Below are positions 5,364-5,520 of a stretch of 5,520 nt of DNA, in pieces. The DNA lies in NCBI GenBank assembly GCA_964446585.1, contig CAYUPI010000126.1:1-5520 (forward strand), given 5' to 3'. The translations under genes were made by a program, and so were the position numbers. Each line of letters opens with the position of its first letter. Positions within the stretch are counted from its first letter, which is position 1. The stretch is from CAYUPI01 sp964446585. Lineage in GTDB: Bacteria > Verrucomicrobiota > Verrucomicrobiia > Limisphaerales > UBA8199. Below the pieces are notes generated by a model. That model saw only the letters and a list, made by a program, of their open reading frames with translations, was not told the DNA's origin and made no database searches.

Positions 5364-5465
5364 CAACCGCTTTCAGGGTTGAGGAATTGTGGGACGGTCC
5401 ACCCAGGGTAGCGACGGAAGGCGGCGGACCGTCGCAACCCGTGGGCTGATATGTCGAACCCCCCT
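5364..5465. repeat. Composite palindromic element, candidate dispersed repeat
   Basis: Three parts follow each other. CAACC (5364-5368) and GGTTG (5377-5381) form a small hairpin around GCTTTCAG. Then a 12-bp arm at 5406-5417 (GGGTAGCGACGG) pairs with 5429-5440 (CCGTCGCAACCC), with a single A-A mismatch and an 11-base loop; CCAC/GTGG (5399-5402/5441-5444) adds four pairs after a small internal loop. A competing 8-bp pair, GACGGTCC (5393-5400) with GGACCGTC (5426-5433), reuses the right arm. A tail GCTGATATGTCGAACCCCC follows. The order resembles repeats that I remember as abundant in Pedosphaera-like genomes, often near REP-associated tyrosine transposases. No transposase is in the window. 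Confidence 0.55.
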
Positions 5466-5520
5466 GGAAAGCTCTGCAAAAGGCACGGTTTTTGAGATGA
5501 TGAGTTTCATTTTTGAAACC

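Larger units (their letters stand above)
4965..5520. other. Gene-free, repeat-rich region at the right end
   Basis: These 556 bp show no credible gene. Short frames exist on both strands, but they run straight through the palindromic elements. The stretch holds hairpins at 5106-5127 and 5192-5230, a purine-rich tract (about 5236-5285) and a composite palindromic element (5364-5465). The promoter of the desaturase-like gene should lie at the left side of this region, but no clear -35/-10 pair was found. An ATGATG at 5497-5502 near the edge could begin a plus-strand gene outside the window. Confidence 0.55.

Noticed and set aside
5259..5411. Roughly 50-codon forward frame starting at ATG 5259
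   Set aside because: It begins in the purine-rich tract and ends in the palindromic element; no family likeness.
5373..5510. 45-codon minus-strand frame at the right end
   Set aside because: It is read straight through the composite palindromic element, and its residues are dictated by the repeat rather than by any protein family.

Overview
The window looks like chromosomal DNA from a free-living, moderately GC-rich bacterium. The likeliest group is Verrucomicrobiota (Pedosphaera/Limisphaerales type). This is inferred from the resemblance of the hydrolase and VOC proteins to ones I remember from soil members of that group, from weak Shine-Dalgarno sequences before most genes, and from palindromic elements between genes that resemble that group's dispersed repeats. 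No 16S or other marker gene is present, so the assignment is tentative.

Layout. (1) Positions 1-386, minus strand: the N-terminal part of an AraC-family regulator that runs off the left edge. (2) 378-444: a control region with a 21-bp-period direct repeat, followed by a possible promoter. (3) 451-837, plus: a VOC (glyoxalase-fold) protein, divergent from the regulator. (4) 847-1950, minus: a secreted, enterochelin-esterase-like alpha/beta hydrolase that converges on the VOC gene. (5) 1951-2328: a gene-free gap with a hairpin repeat, two fused perfect palindromes and a 10-bp direct repeat. (6) 2329-2697, minus: a small XRE-type DNA-binding protein with a perfect 8+8 palindromic operator just before its start. 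(7) 2698-3030: non-coding. (8) 3031-3645, plus: a YdjM/DUF457-type membrane metal-dependent hydrolase. (9) 3804-4964, minus: a fatty acid hydroxylase/sterol desaturase-type di-iron membrane enzyme with an extra N-terminal membrane domain. (10) 4965-5520: gene-free DNA with several hairpins, a purine-rich tract and a composite palindromic element.

Gene cooperation is limited. The best-supported functional unit is the divergent AraC/VOC pair, in which the regulator probably controls the VOC gene and itself through the 21-bp direct repeat. The XRE protein probably represses itself. The hydrolase and the desaturase-like enzyme both suggest membrane or lipid work, but they converge and do not form an operon. 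I see no phage, CRISPR, rRNA, tRNA or complete insertion sequence. The most noteworthy items are the regulatory architectures and the palindromic intergenic elements rather than a new multi-gene system.
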